Shown: positions 44,775-57,552, numbered from the stretch's first letter. The stretch: DNA of 64,000 bases from Aldrovandia affinis (GCA_029706075.1 JAINUG010000393.1:248001-312000); one strand, 5' to 3'. The notes: generated from the letters alone by a model not told the origin. Program-made: numbers and translations.

Positions 44775-47700
44775 AACCCTCCTGGGAGCTGACAACCTAG
44801 CTACTCATGGGAATTCTTACTAAACCTGTGGGGACTGGACGCTGATCGGACCGTCAATACGAACGATATCCCAGTGGAGCTACTCTGCCAAAACACCAAC
44901 GAACAGGGCGATGTGCACCGGAAAAGATGTTTAAGGAAGAGGGGTAAGAACAAGAGTGGATTTGGATTTTGAGCTCAACTTAAAACAGGAAATAATAAAC
45001 ATAGATCACTACCATCTATCATCCTAGTCAATGTCCGCTCACTGCGGAATAAGATTGATGAACTGCAAGCCAACATTAATTACCTGCATGATTACCGGAA
45101 TGCTTCCATCCTCGCATTTACAGAATCCTGGCTTAACAGTGGTGATAATGACAGCACACTGCATGTCGACGGGTTTGGCACCCCGTTAAGACTAGACAGG
45201 GACAAGGAAAACACAGACAAGAAGCACGGGGACAGAGTTTCTTAAGATGTAAACAAACACTGGTGCTCCACAGTGATCATCAGAGAGAAACTGTGCGTTT
45301 CTGACATTGAACTCCTGGCTGTGCCCCTATGCCCCTTTTACCTTCCAAGAGAATTCCCACAACTATTTTTTTTGTTTATATTTATATTGTTTATATTCAC
45401 CCCAAAGCCAATGCAAACACTGCTACTGATCATATTATGAACACTCTGAATAGGCTGGAACCTATTTCACCAGACTCCCCTAAATGTATTCTTGGAGACT
45501 TTAATCATTGCTCCATAGATAAAGCACTCAAGGGTTTCCACCAATATGTCACCTGTTGTACATTGTAAGAAATACGGCAGCACTCTGATCTTGATGAAGA
45601 CGGTTTTATTTCGGTAGCAACAGTAACAAAGTAAATGACAGGTAATACAAGAATACCAGCAAGCACTCTGGACTCAGCGGAGTTCGTCTGAATGTATTTC
45701 TCCCAACTCAATGACTCTAAATACTCTTTTCGGCTTTGTTCTTCTGAGGCGGGAAACAGAGATGTGTATTTGGAAATAATGTGATTGATTTAGGGAAGCC
45801 AGTGTCTGGCCTCCCTAGCTCAATCAGTCTGCTCATCACTAGGGGGTGTGTGATTTATTCAGTTCCCGGGGCCTAGCCAGGAAACAGTCTATTGTATTGC
45901 TAATCAAGTCTAAATGGTTGACCTGAGTAGCCGGTTGATCACCTATCTATGTATTCTACTGGCCATTCCGGGTTCAGGAGTTCCTCTATCTCTTCCTCTC
46001 AATCACCTATTCATATGTCAATGACTGTCTCCATTTGGCCGCACAGATCCTTTGTAATTGTGATATGATTTACCCGTCTGCCTACAGTTCAATATCTTAC
46101 AACATGCTTTGACAAGATCCTTGATAAGTGCGATGGATCTGTGGAGGGTGCATACATATCTGTACCCCTTCCTCCCCTTGGTTCTGCTGACTATAATTCT
46201 ATCCTCCTTGCACCAGTTTACAAACCGGTTGAAAAGAGAGTAGAGAAAGTGATCAAGTCAATCAAACAATGGACTGACCAGAGCCAATAGAAGTATAGAA
46301 CCAATACTATTAATGAGCAAGTAGAAACAGTATCCTCCTATATATCCTACTGTGTGGACAGTGTCATTCCCACCAAAACAATCACCATTTACCCAAACAA
46401 TAAACCGTGGGTCACAAAAGAACTAAAAAACATTCTCAACAAAAAGAAAGAGTGTTTTTCACGGGATCTGTGACAGAGAAAAAAGAAGTGAACAGGGAGG
46501 TCAAGCAGGCTATCAAAAAAGCCAAACAGAAATACAAAGACAAAGTTGAACAAACATTCAAACAAGGGAACCTTCGCTCTACCTGGCAGAGAATAAAGAA
46601 TATGGCGGCAGTGAACACAGTGAGAGTCCATAGGCCTGTCTGTGTTGCTGGCAGCAGTGAGGAGTCCCTCCCTAATGACCTCCTTTTATGCGAGGTTCAA
46701 AAAAGACAATGGTGCTCAGATGACGGCAATGATCAGTGGCCTGACCCCTGATGACCCTGCCCTCTCCATTGACATGGATGCAGTGGTGGGATGCTTCCAA
46801 AGGACCCAGGTTAACAAAGCTCCTGGCCCGACAACATCTGTGGGCATGCGCTGAAATACTGTGCTGAACAGCTAGGTGGAGTGTTTCAAGTACTGTTCCA
46901 GAACTCCCTAGCTAATGGCATAGTACCTCAGGTGTGGAAACACTCAACCGTAATTCGCATCCCAATGAAGGGAAGCCCCAGGGTCCTGAATGACCTCAGG
47001 CTAGTAGCCCTCGCCTCCCTTGTGATGAAGACCTTTGAAAGGATTGTGAAGAATCACATCACCAAGGCCACCACCGCACAGCCTTCAGTTTGCATACCGT
47101 GCTGGTAGTGGATGATGTAAAATTATTTATACTCGACAACATACACAAACATCTAACGGAGGGTCCTAAAACAACTGCTAAACTCCTGTTTGCTGACTTC
47201 TCCTCTGCCTTTAACACATTAGAGCCCCACATCCTGGCAGCTAAACTCCTGAACAATTTTCATTTGGATCACGAGATAATCATTTGGATCATGGACCTCC
47301 TCACACACAGAACGCAAAGAGTACTGGTTAATAATGCATACTCTAATCTGCTGCACACCTCCAATGGCTCTCCCCAGGGATGTGTCCTCTCACCTCTGCT
47401 CTTCATCCTATACATTGATGACTGCAGGACATCACACCCCAATCGTCACCTGGTCAAGTTTGTGGATGATACTGTGTTCCTCTCCCTGCTCTCAGGCCCC
47501 ACTCCCTCACCATTCAGAACAAGAAGCACCTCCAGAGTGTGCAGAGCACATGCTCCAAAATTACTGGGCACCCCTTAAGACCCTGTCCACACTCCATGAA
47601 CAGCAAACCCTCAGGAAAGCCAACTTGATCCTCCAAGACCCCACACACATTCTTTTCCCAGCCTTTGAGTGACTCCCTCAGGCCGGCGTCTATGCTGCCC

Positions 47701-47997
47701 AGGATGTAGGACTAACAGCAGGAGGGCAACCTTTGTGCTTGAGGCTGTCCACCTACTCAACTCCAGCCCCACCTCAGCCCTCCCCCGCTAATCACCAGAC
47801 TTCATACTTCCCCTCCTTACCCTCCCCTACCCACTCACATTTTACATAATTTTACTACTATTATGATATTTATTTATTACTATTCAATTTGAGAGATATA
47901 TGATATTGAATATTTTTGCACAGATGCTATGCTGCCTTCATAATTGCCCTACGGGGATAAATAAAGTTTTTTTAATTGAATTGAATTGAATTATTAC
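44775..47997 (+). mobile_element. CR1/L2-group (Rex1/Maui-like) LINE, endonuclease to 3' tail
   Basis: The coding parts are an endonuclease (ILVNVRSLRNKIDELQ, AFTESWLNSG, then ILGDFNHCSID), a linker, and a reverse transcriptase with FADFSSAFNTLEPHIL, GSPQGCVLSPLLFILYIDDC and FVDDTVFLSLLSG. The tail is AATTG repeats after GGGATAAATAAAG. Frames shift several times, and the C-terminal region is shortened. A 538-bp solo LTR interrupts the endonuclease. The start is approximate. Confidence 0.85.
45564..46101 (-). repeat. Solo LTR inside the LINE endonuclease
   Basis: The 538-bp segment begins TGTAAGAAATA and ends ATATCTTACA, with the target duplication ACAT (45,560-45,563 and 46,102-46,105). TTTATT near 45,605 gives AATAAA on the minus strand. 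LINE coding sequence resumes right after it. Confidence 0.88.
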
Positions 47998-48526
47998 ACA
48001 CAATCAAATAAGTAGTTAAGAAATGTGGCTCTCACTGAGAACTATTACACATGGCCCAAAGGTTTAACCTAAAAAGGGGGCTATTAAAGATTCCTCATAT
48101 AGTACCAGGAGAATAAGATTACACTTTACCCATTATCTAGAATACCTATAATGTATCAATATTGCATGGTGCCTACTCACTAGGATACCTCTCCTATATC
48201 ATTCACAATACGCCAGTCTAATACGGAGTGTAACGTAAAAGCTATAGTTTGTTACTCACAGTCAGGGTGATAAGACACTTTAAATAAATACATTTATACA
48301 GAAAATACATCACTAACCCTCACAGCCACTCGAGTCTTCCCATTTGGCAGGATGTTACACCACAAACCAGAAACATGCCATAACCTGAAACATCTGTCAG
48401 AAACACTATATTGGACAAAAAAACATACACGACACATCCACCTCAAACAACAATATCTGGACAATATCAAACGTTTCCACATTCACACCCATCTGACTAC
48501 ACACTGTCATCACACATTTAAGTATC
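47998..48526. other. Unassigned stretch between two LINEs
   Basis: No recognised motif. It could be the remainder of the LTR cut at 44,774, but no end could be shown. Confidence 0.3.
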
Positions 48527-51224
48527 TTTTTTTTTTTTTTTCACCTTTATTTAACCAGGTAGTCACATTGAGATTTAAAAATCTATTTTACAAGAGAGAC
48601 CTGGCCAAGAGGGCAGCATAAAACAAATAAACATTAAGGTTACATACAATAACAAACAATTTCTCAAAACATCCAGCTAAAAAAGACAGTTTCGGGATTA
48701 CACAGTTTTCAAATTTAGTGCACAACGACAAACTCCAATAGTGCCACATTCTAAGTCCTTTAAGACTGAAACAAATTTACCAAACGAAATAAATTCTATC
48801 AGTTTGAAGTCTTTCTGAAAGATGTTCCAGGTAGAGGGGGCAGCGTACTTAAATGCTTTTTTGCCCAGCTCAGTGCGAGCACGAGGAACAGACAACTGCA
48901 AAGCATCTTGGGAGCGCAGGCTATAATGGCCTTGACTTTTGGAGAGATATGTACACAAGTAAGTGGGAACCAGTCCAAGGAAAGTTTTATAAATGAAATG
49001 TGGGTATGCCTGCGTACATACAGAGATGGCCACTCAGCTTTTGCATACAAAGTACAGTGGTGAGTAAGATATTTACAACCAGTGATAAATCATAAAGCAC
49101 AATGATATACAGTGTCTAGCGACTGCAGACACTGGGCAGATGCATTTATGTATAACAAGTCACCATAATCTAGCAGAGGCAAGAAGGTTGCCGACACAAG
49201 GTATTTCCTAGTTTTTAAGGAAAAGCAGGATCTATTTCTAAAAGCCTAGCTTCATTTTGAGCTTAGAGACAAGGTTTGAAATGTGTAATTTAAAAGATAA
49301 TTTGTGATCAATGTGAATACCCAAGTACTTATAACTTGAAACTAACTCAATTTATTTTTCCTGTGAAGTTAAAATACTTGGAAGATCAGGCGGTAACTCT
49401 CTAGCCTTGGTAAAAAGCATGAATTTAGTTTTGTCAGTGTTTAATACCAACTTAAGTTGCCGCATGCGGGACTGAACAACATCAAATGCAGACTGCAGAA
49501 AGTCAAGGGCCTGTACAGCAGAAGATGAGGAACAATAAATAATAGTGTCGTCAGCATAAAAAAGTTGTCAAGCTTATCAGGACCTGCTGATTTATTAGAG
49601 TCCAGCTGCTTTAACGCTTTATGGACCTTTAACACAGATAGAGGCGTAAGGTGAAATGGGCAACCAACAGGCCCACGTGATACAGGGAAAGCGTTTTCGA
49701 CATGCACATTGCAGTTAGTCAGATTGGGACATAAGGACTCAAATAAAAATCCAGCAGAAATAAAATGCTCATTAAAACAATTAAGCATGGTTGACTTATC
49801 AGTCAGAGTGCAGGAATTTTTGACAATGTTGATTGGGAGTTCACTAGAGGGTACATGGCCAGAAGAGGATTTAATTACTTTTCAGAACTTCTTTGGATCA
49901 TTTAGGTTTTTTGTGGTTTCAGTTAAGTAATATTCAGATTTAGCTCTCTTGATTAAAGATGTACATTGATTCCGGAGCTGTCTAAAACAGAGCCAGCTAG
50001 CCTCAGTTTTTAATTTTCTTGCCCTAGCCCAGGCAGCATCCCTTTCTTTAAGAAGACTGGACAACTCTGCAGAAAACCAGGGGTTGTTTCGATCTTTTAC
50101 CCTAAATTTACGGAAAGGAGCATGTTTGTTCACAATACTTAAAAAACAATTATAAAATAATTTCCAAGCCAGTTCTACTTCACCAATAAGAAAAATTATA
50201 TTCCAGTTACAGTGAGACAAATCATGAAAAAAGGCTTGTTCACAGAAATATTTAAAATCTCTTTTAAGGAGAAGTCGAGGCCTAGTCTTTGGTAGTTTAG
50301 CATTTCTAACTGCTGCTACTACACAGTGGTCACTCAGATCATTTGCAAAGATACCTGTGTCTGAGTATTTATGAGGGGCGTTGGTTAGTAAGTAAGTAAG
50401 TAAGACTTTATTTATATAGCACCTTTCATGCAAGAATTGCAGTTCAAAGTGCTTTACACAGAATCAGTAAAAACAAGCAGCAAGAGCAATGCAGGAACAT
50501 AAATAATAAAATAAAAGGACAATACAGATAAAGGACAGATAAAGATAAAATGCAGCAACATTAGTCTTAAATTACTATAATAAAAACAAGCAGATAAGGA
50601 CATTTGTCATCATATCAGAACCTAAAGTTCCAATAGGCTCCTTGAATTACTATAATCTCGTTTAAAAAGACATGTTAAAAGTAATAAGATAAAACCCTTC
50701 TGCACCCCATCTAGGCTTGGTTTATTCCCACTCATGGTCTCAGACGTCCCGCCTGTCTATAGGAGCTAGTGGGGTGCAGAATAAAAGATTCTAAATATTT
50801 AGCACAGTCAGGACCATAAAGTTGCAGTCTGAATCACTGTTCAACAGTTTAAAGCTGTCTTTACTTTCCCTGTTTGATATCCGCAGTTTAAAACCTGACA
50901 GTCTTGCTTCTGTTTGACACCCAGTTCAACCTCTTTAAACCTCCCTCTCAGGGCAGTGCTAGGCCTGGGTTCCTATACAGTTTTAAAATCTGACAGTCAC
51001 TCTTCCTGCCTGATACCCACACAGTTCAATACCCGACAGTCCAGAACCTGTAATAAAAGTAATAAAAGAGTCCATTATATGGTTTCTGACAGTGCTATTG
51101 TACCCTTAAAACAGTTTTCCAGAGAAATAGTAACATATAATAAATAAATAATAAAATAATAGTGCAAATCAGAGAAGATTAAAATATATATAGTGCAAGA
51201 TCAATTTAGTAGTGCAAGTCAGAG

Positions 51225-54200
51225 TTAATCAAATGCTTTGGCAAAAAGATAGGTTTTAAGTTGTCTTTTGAAAATGTCTAGTGTATTGGCTTCCCTGATA
51301 TTTATGGGTAATGTGTTCCATAATTTTGGGGCGTAGTTGACAAAGGCCGCATCACCAACCTTCTTATGACAGTTTCTGGTGATCTCTAATAGACCTGCAT
51401 CTGATGATCTCAGTGTTCTAGCTGGTGTGTAATTTGTAAGAGATTTAGCTATGTAGTTAGGTCCTTGTCCATTTAGAGCTTTGTAAGTGAGAAGGAGGAC
51501 CTTAAAGTCTATTCTAAAGGTTACAGGAAGCCAGTGTAGAGCAGCTAGGACAGGACTAATGTGTTCTCTCCTTTTAGTTTTGGTTAATAATCTAGCTGCA
51601 GAGTTTTGAATGAGCTGGAGTCTTTCAATGGTTTTCTTGGGAAGACCAGTGAAGAGTGAGTTACAGTAGTCTAACCGGCTAGATATGAAAGCATGAATTA
51701 GCTTCTCAGCATCGTTTTGATTTATAAATGGTCGTACCTTTGCTATATTTCTGAGGTGAAAGAATGATGTTTTAGTCACTTTATTTATATGGGAGTTGAA
51801 ATTCAGTTCTGAGTCTAGGATGACACCAAGGCTTGTGACCTCAGATTTGATCCAGGGGGTTAATCCTCCCAAGTTTTTAATTAGCATTTCTCTTTTTGTT
51901 TTGGGGCCGATAAGTAGAATTTCAGTTTTATCCTCATTTAAGCTCAGGAAGTTATTACTCATCCATTTATTTATTGCTAATAGGCAGTTGGTAATGGAGT
52001 TTATAGCTGCCGTATCATTTGGTTCTGCGGATATATACAATTGTGTATCATCCGCATAGCTGTGGAAACCTACATTATGTTCCCTGATGATATCACCCAG
52101 TGGTAGCATGTAAAGGGAGAAAAGCAATGGACCTAGGCAGCTCCCTTGTGCAACCCCATAGCATCCATCCATCCATCCATTGTCTAAGCCGCTTATTCCT
52201 GGTCAGGGTCGCGGGGGGGGGCTGGAGCCTATCCCAGCATGCGTTCCGGGCGAGAGGCAGGAATACACAACCCCATAGCAGTTGTCGTATTTCTCAGACA
52301 TATAGCCTCCCAAGCTAATATAGAATTTCCTTCCTCTGATGTATGTTTTGAGCCAGTTCAAAACACAGTCAGAGAAACCAACATACTTTTCGAGACGATT
52401 TATTAGAATATCATGATCAATAGTGTCGAATGCTGCACTGAGATCTAACAGAACGAGGATAGACACCTTGTTCTCATCAGAGTTTAGTCTGAGGTCGCTA
52501 ATTATTTTGGTAAGAGCAGTTTCAGTGCTGTGAAATTTTCTGAAGCCTGACTGATATTCTTCTAGTATGTTGTTTTCTTTGAGAAAGGAATTTATTTGAA
52601 CTGAAACTATCTTTTCAAGTACTTTACTAATGAATGGAAGGTTGGATATCGGTCTATAATTTGCCAGAACATTACTATCTAAGTTGGATTTCTTTAATAA
52701 GGGTTTCACAACTGCTGTTTTAAAGGTATCAGGGAAGATACCAGTTCTAAGGGATGTATTTATGATGTCCAGGACAGGGCTTGAGACACTATTAAACACC
52801 CGTTTAAAAAATGCTGTAGGTACAGGATCAATGTCTGAGGTGGAGGAGTTACAATCAGAGACAGTTTTACAAAGTTCACTTAATGTGATACATGTGAATC
52901 TTCCCATGGTTGCATTGCGCACTTTGCTGGAATCAGCTTTATTTCTATCAGGGGTAATACTGGCTCTGATTGAAGTTATTTTGTTGTTGAAAAACAGTGC
53001 AAGTTCTTCACACTTAACTGTTGAGGACTGTGGAGGGGTGGGGGCAGTGTTGAGCAGTTGATCAATAGTGGAGAACAGAACTCTGGAATTTCCAGCATTA
53101 TCTGTGATAATTTTAGAGAAATAATCCTTCCTTGCTAGGCGGATGGTTTTGTTATAGGCAGTTAACGCATCTTTGTAGATATTACAATGGATTACTGTTT
53201 TTGTTTTCCTCCATTTTCTCTCAGTTGCACGACATTTCCTTTTTGCCTCGCTGACAACATTATGGTTTAGCCAGGGGGAGGCTCTGGCTGTCGACTTCTT
53301 TTTGGTTTTCAGCGGGGCAACATAGTTTAACACAGATGACAGTGCATCGTTGAGATTTTCTACCATTTCATTTAGAGAGCTATCATGACTGTGTGGCTCA
53401 TATAGTCTAATGAGATCAGAGTACTTTGATTCAGCTTTGTCATCTAGGAGCCTCTTTTGGACTATGACTTCTTTTTTTGCTCTGGTTAAGGTTATCTCAG
53501 TGTCAAAGAATATACAGTGATGGTCTGAGAGAGGTAATTCTGTTATTGAGACATTATTGATGTTTAGCCCAGTAGTTATTACTAAGTCTAATGTGTTACC
53601 GTGCCGGTGAGTTGGTTCAGTTATATGTTGCGTTAGATCAAAGCTGTCCAGTGTATTTATAAGTTCTATAGTTTTGGAGTCTGATTTTTTATTGAAGTGT
53701 ATATTCAGATCTCCATTTAGGATTACTTTATCGTATCTGGTCACACATAGAGAGATCAGCTCAGAGAACTCCTGTATGAATATTGGTGAGTATTTAGGTG
53801 GGCGGTATATTGTAACCAGGGTTGGGTTGTAACGGAATACATGTAACGGTGTTACGTAATCAGAATACAAAAATCAAGTAACTGTATTCAGCTCGCGTTA
53901 CATTTGAAAAACGAGTAATCTGAATACAGTTACTTTAATAAACCTGAAGTGAATACATTTTGGATTACTTCTTGGAATTCTTGGTGGAAAGTTTTCCTTA
54001 CAAACATTAATGAGCTGATATTCATTACTAAAGTTACAGCATGAAATGATCACGCCTACATGATTATCATCACACAGCTCACGAAAACTACAGCCGCTGC
54101 ACAGAACCAAAAAACTGCGTTAAAAAAAAATGCGTTTAAAAAAAAAAGCGCGCGCCCACACTCAGACAAACATTGATAGGGACAAGATGGAAGAAAAGTC

Positions 54201-55756
54201 CGCTTTTAGTTTGTGGCGTTATCGACACAATTTCCAGTTTAAAGAAGAACATGGGAAAAATCTGTCGGTCCAGTGTACCTTGTGTCTTCCAGGAATAAAG
54301 ATACTGTCGGCATCAAAGGACTCGACTTCGAATCTTAAAAAGCACTTGGAGTAAGTCGACGTTAGCTAACCTTCAGTTTAATGAACACAGTTCTGCAGTA
54401 ATTTGCTGTTACCTGACCTTAGCCTACGGTTTGAGGCATCGCATTAACTGCTCTGCTAATTTTATACTGCTTTCTTTATTGTTGAAACGATGACATTTTA
54501 TTTTATTCTTTTTATTTTTCCCAGTTTTCTCCCAATTTGGTAGACAATTGTACTCTACTATACGTGAATTACGTTATGCACTGCCGAGCATTCGCCGCTA
54601 CACAGCCCGCCAACACTGGCACTTTTCTAAGCCATATCCCTTACAAGTCGCTGTTATTCCAGTGCCAAAAAGTTTCAAAAGTTATTACATTGTTTCAGAT
54701 GCTGTGTTTGAGTTATGCTCATGATGAGCCATCAAAACAGTAAAAGAACTTGCCTTTCAATATCCCTTTGCTTTTTATTATGATTAATTTTGAATCTGTC
54801 CATTCTAATTCCATAACATGTTAATGACGACGACTACAACAAAAATGCAGATACAATGTTGCATATATTTAGCTAAATTGACATCTCAAATTTATTAGTA
54901 TTTATTATTAAATGAACAGAAGCTGACCTGACCTCAACACAGTGGAAAGTTGAACATGACATTCTTTTTCAAAGTGTAATGCATAATAACTATTTAAATG
55001 TATTACTGATCAAATAAAAAAGTGAACATGGCGTGTGCAAAAGTTTGAGCACCTTTTTAGTACTAAGTAGCACCACCTTTGGCTATATAACAGCTTCCCA
55101 ATGTCTCCTGTACCCCAAAACATACCCATCTGTGATGTAAAATGTAAGTAATCCAAAAGTATTCTAAAAGTAATCTGATTACGTTACTTTTTTGAGACAT
55201 GTAACTGTATTCGTATCGGATTACTTTCAGAGCCGTGTAATCAGTATTCAGGCACTAATTACATTTACAAAGTAACCCTCCCAACCCTGATTGTAACTAA
55301 TATTGTTGATTCGGTTTTGAGCTCAATGGCAAGGTATTCCATTGACATGAATTCACCTAGTTCAGTGATTCTAAACATAAGTTTTGAAGAGAAAATAGCT
55401 GCAACTCCTCCTCCTCTTCTGTTTTTTCTGGGCAATTGATGAAAGCTATAGTTTGGTGGGCAGGTCTCAATCATTATTGCTGTGGCTGTGTCATTATTCA
55501 GCCACGTTTCAACTAAACAGATGCAATCTAAGTTATTTTCTATAATCAGATCATTAACTAAAAAAGTTTTATTATTCAGTGATCTGACATTTAGGAGGGC
55601 TAATTTTATCTGTTGGACATGTACGTCAGGGGAGGAGATTTGTTTTGGCTGGACATTGATAACTTGGAGGTTGCCAGCTCGTGTATTAGACGGCATGTGC
55701 TTATAGTAATATTTTGTACCATGCCATTGGCTGGTTAAGATTACTGGTATGTTCAA
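51225..55756 (-). CDS. LINE B ORF2: endonuclease-reverse transcriptase, interrupted by two insertions
   Basis: The endonuclease is seen as [25 protein letters not shown] and [11 protein letters not shown], then LNGDLNIHF and [10 protein letters not shown]. Reverse transcriptase motifs follow: [65 protein letters not shown] and [10 protein letters not shown]. The C-terminus includes [16 protein letters not shown] and [11 protein letters not shown] hAT element (53,817-55,289) and a SINE fragment (52,164-52,267) split it, each with a target duplication. Subtracting each insert and one duplication leaves 2934 bp, exactly 978 codons, so I infer no other lesion. The enzyme nicks target DNA and copies the LINE RNA there. 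Confidence 0.9.
52164..52267 (-). mobile_element. SINE 3' fragment inside LINE B ORF2
   Basis: The 104-bp insert has CATC-repeat ends and the phrase GGTCAGGGTCGCGGGGG, matching the tail half of the SINE at 34,306-34,663. The target duplication CAACCCCATAGCA (52,151-52,163 and 52,268-52,280) flanks it. It is a strongly 5'-truncated insertion. Confidence 0.92.
53817..55289 (+). mobile_element. hAT transposon derivative inside LINE B ORF2
   Basis: The 1473-bp element has ends CAGGGTTGGG and CCCAACCCTG and the 8-bp target duplication ATTGTAAC (53,809-53,816 and 55,290-55,297). The sub-terminal sequence is rich in GTAAC/GTAATC words, as in many fish hAT elements. It keeps one exon coding for a BED-type zinc finger and lacks the transposase core, so it is non-autonomous. 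Confidence 0.92.
54187..54350 (+). CDS. BED zinc-finger exon of a hAT transposase (partial)
   Basis: From ATG the exon encodes [15 protein letters not shown], then VQCTLC and NLKKHLE, the Cys pair and first His of a BED finger, and runs into GTAAGT at 54,351. In autonomous relatives this finger binds the element's ends and is followed by the catalytic RNase-H-like domain. Nothing of that domain is found downstream before the right end at 55,289. The exon is thus a leftover of the parent transposase. Confidence 0.72.
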
Positions 55757-55777
55757 GGGGATGGCATGGCACCTGAC

Positions 55778-57256
55778 CTATTGTTTAGATTTCACTTGAG
55801 AGGCCTTGTGAGAGAAAGAGGTGGGAATGTGTTGTGCTGTCTTTTTCTCTCGTGTTTGAATCTGCTGTCTGACTTTGGTGGTAACTAAAGCATGAGATAT
55901 ATTTCCGGCCAATAATCTTGATCCGAGGCGGTTTGGGTGGAAGCCATCAGACTGGAATCGGTCTGGACAGTTCCAGAAAACATTAAAATTGTCAATGAAT
56001 CTTAGTCCGTGTGCATGACAGGCTTTTGCTAGCCACGAGTTGAAGTTGAGGAGTCGGCTGAAGGCTTCTTGCCCTCTGTGAAAGCATGCAATTGGCCCAC
56101 TGATGGACACATCTTGGTGTTTTTTTTGTCTGTTCATTAGATGGGTGAAGTCTTCTTTCAGTGTCTCTGTGCCAGTTTTCTTTCGTAGGATGTCAAATGA
56201 TCCAGAGTGGATGACAATCTTTGTTCCGTTTGGTTTCGTGTCCAGAATTGATGGTAGTAGCTCTGATAGCTCCTTGACGGATGTGTTGCCTATACATAGA
56301 TTTTCAGTCTTTGCTAGTTTCACATGCTTTGTTATGGAATCGCCAATCAATATATAGTCCTTCTGAGTGGGGTTATTATTCCTAGTAGCTTTGGGGCTGG
56401 ATCCTGGGCCTTGCTTGGCCTTGGTATAGCTAGCTCTCCTAGGTTCATTTTTATGGGCTGGTAGCTTGTACTCACGACAGTCATGTGGGGCTCTGTGCTC
56501 ATGGTGGACAGGGGGGAGGCGTACAGCGTCTCGATAGGACCAGGAGGGGTTCGGTGTGAGGTGCAGACGCCCAGCGTGCAATCTCGGAATAGCCTCGTTA
56601 GCTCCGTTTGCCTCGCTAGCTCCGTTAGCCTCACTAGCTCCGTTAGCCTCGCTAGCTCCATCAATGCTACTACTAGCTCCGCCATTAGCTCTAATAGCCA
56701 CCCCATTAGCTCCATTGGTTCCGATGCCGATATTAGCCTCGCTAGCTCCGTTATCAGTCTCTCCGTCAGCTTCTCTGTGTGACGGTAATGGTCTGGATAG
56801 TTCAGGCGATTCGGGAAAGGAGTGTCCCATACTTTTGGACCGCTTAGCTTTAGGTATGGAGACTTGCTGTTCCGGTAGCGTTTCTAGTAGCCTGAAGCTA
56901 TTTCCCAGTGGGATCGGGGAGGAGGCCCTCGACGTGCCGCGAGCTCGCTTAATCCTTTTTGGGCCAACGTTAGTCCAGGGCTCGATAGTAGTGATGGGAT
57001 AGCTCTGTTTTGGTCTGGCTCCCAGCCTGGGCCAGGGGTTATCCTCGGTGATCAGATCGTTGGCCGGTAGCAGACTCTCGGAGGCTAGATCTAGTACAGA
57101 GTCGTTAGCTACACAAGTAGCCGCTGTTATTGAGTCCAGAAATCGCTCATGATCTTGGATCTGGTGCAGAATAGAGACCCGACCCTGTAGTTCAGCGATC
57201 TTCTTGTTTAGACGATGACAACCAGCACAGTGTGGGGGAGAGACGGGTGTTGGCAT
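55778..57256 (-). CDS. LINE B ORF1: SGNH-esterase-type protein, intact frame
   Basis: The 492 codons are open throughout. The N-terminus has CAGCHRLNKKIAELQGRV (a Cys pair followed by a likely coiled coil). The middle has a tandem run of ANGASE units (about residues 205-235). The C-terminal half resembles the SGNH hydrolase domain of fish L2 ORF1: ILIGDSITKHV (Ser block), VIHSGSFDI where relatives have GxND, and SDGFHPNRLGSRLLA (Asp-x-x-His block). ORF1 proteins of L2 elements bind RNA and may contact membranes or lipids. The third block has Phe in place of the usual Asn. ORF2 starts 21 bp downstream of the ORF1 stop. Confidence 0.88.
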   Translation of the reverse strand: MPTPVSPPHCAGCHRLNKKIAELQGRVSILHQIQDHERFLDSITAATCVANDSVLDLASESLLPANDLITEDNPWPRLGARPKQSYPITTIEPWTNVGPKRIKRARGTSRASSPIPLGNSFRLLETLPEQQVSIPKAKRSKSMGHSFPESPELSRPLPSHREADGETDNGASEANIGIGTNGANGVAIRANGGASSSIDGASEANGASEANGASEANGANEAIPRLHAGRLHLTPNPSWSYRDAVRLPPVHHEHRAPHDCREYKLPAHKNEPRRASYTKAKQGPGSSPKATRNNNPTQKDYILIGDSITKHVKLAKTENLCIGNTSVKELSELLPSILDTKPNGTKIVIHSGSFDILRKKTGTETLKEDFTHLMNRQKKHQDVSISGPIACFHRGQEAFSRLLNFNSWLAKACHAHGLRFIDNFNVFWNCPDRFQSDGFHPNRLGSRLLAGNISHALVTTKVRQQIQTREKKTAQHIPTSFSHKASQVKSKQ

Positions 57257-57552
57257 TTTTACCGTCTGTCCCGGTTTGACACGGCTAGGACGCTAAGCTA
57301 AGCTAAACTGTAAGCTAAACTAGGCTAATGGAGGTGACGTTATGTTCTTTTAAAAAGTTCCAGAGAGACTGCAGGAACCAAGAAACTAATGTAACAGGTC
57401 TTGAACTTGAAAGGAATATTGAAACAGCATTTGAGTAGTTGGGAGGGTTATAATTAATCGTTAATTATAACGTTAAAGTAGCGATAAGGCAGAGCGACAG
57501 TAGAAGCAGCTTGTAGAAGCAGCTTGTGGTGCGCTTACCTTGTTGACTTCCG
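57257..57552 (-). promoter_or_regulatory. LINE B 5' UTR
   Basis: About 296 bp precede ORF1 up to the target duplication. L2-type elements carry their promoter here. No core motif was identified with confidence. Confidence 0.5.

Larger units (their letters stand above)
50389..57552 (-). mobile_element. LINE B: near full-length L2 element inserted in LINE A
   Basis: About 7.16 kb lies between two copies of GGTTAG (50,383-50,388 and 57,553-57,558), a target duplication that splits the endonuclease frame of LINE A. The order on the minus strand is a 5' UTR of about 295 bp, ORF1 (57,256-55,778), ORF2 (55,756-51,225), and a 3' UTR with GCACTTTGAACTGCAATTC and GCTATATAAATAAAG plus a CTTA-repeat tail. 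Two later insertions, a hAT element and a SINE fragment, lie inside ORF2. The element was probably complete when it landed. Confidence 0.92.
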
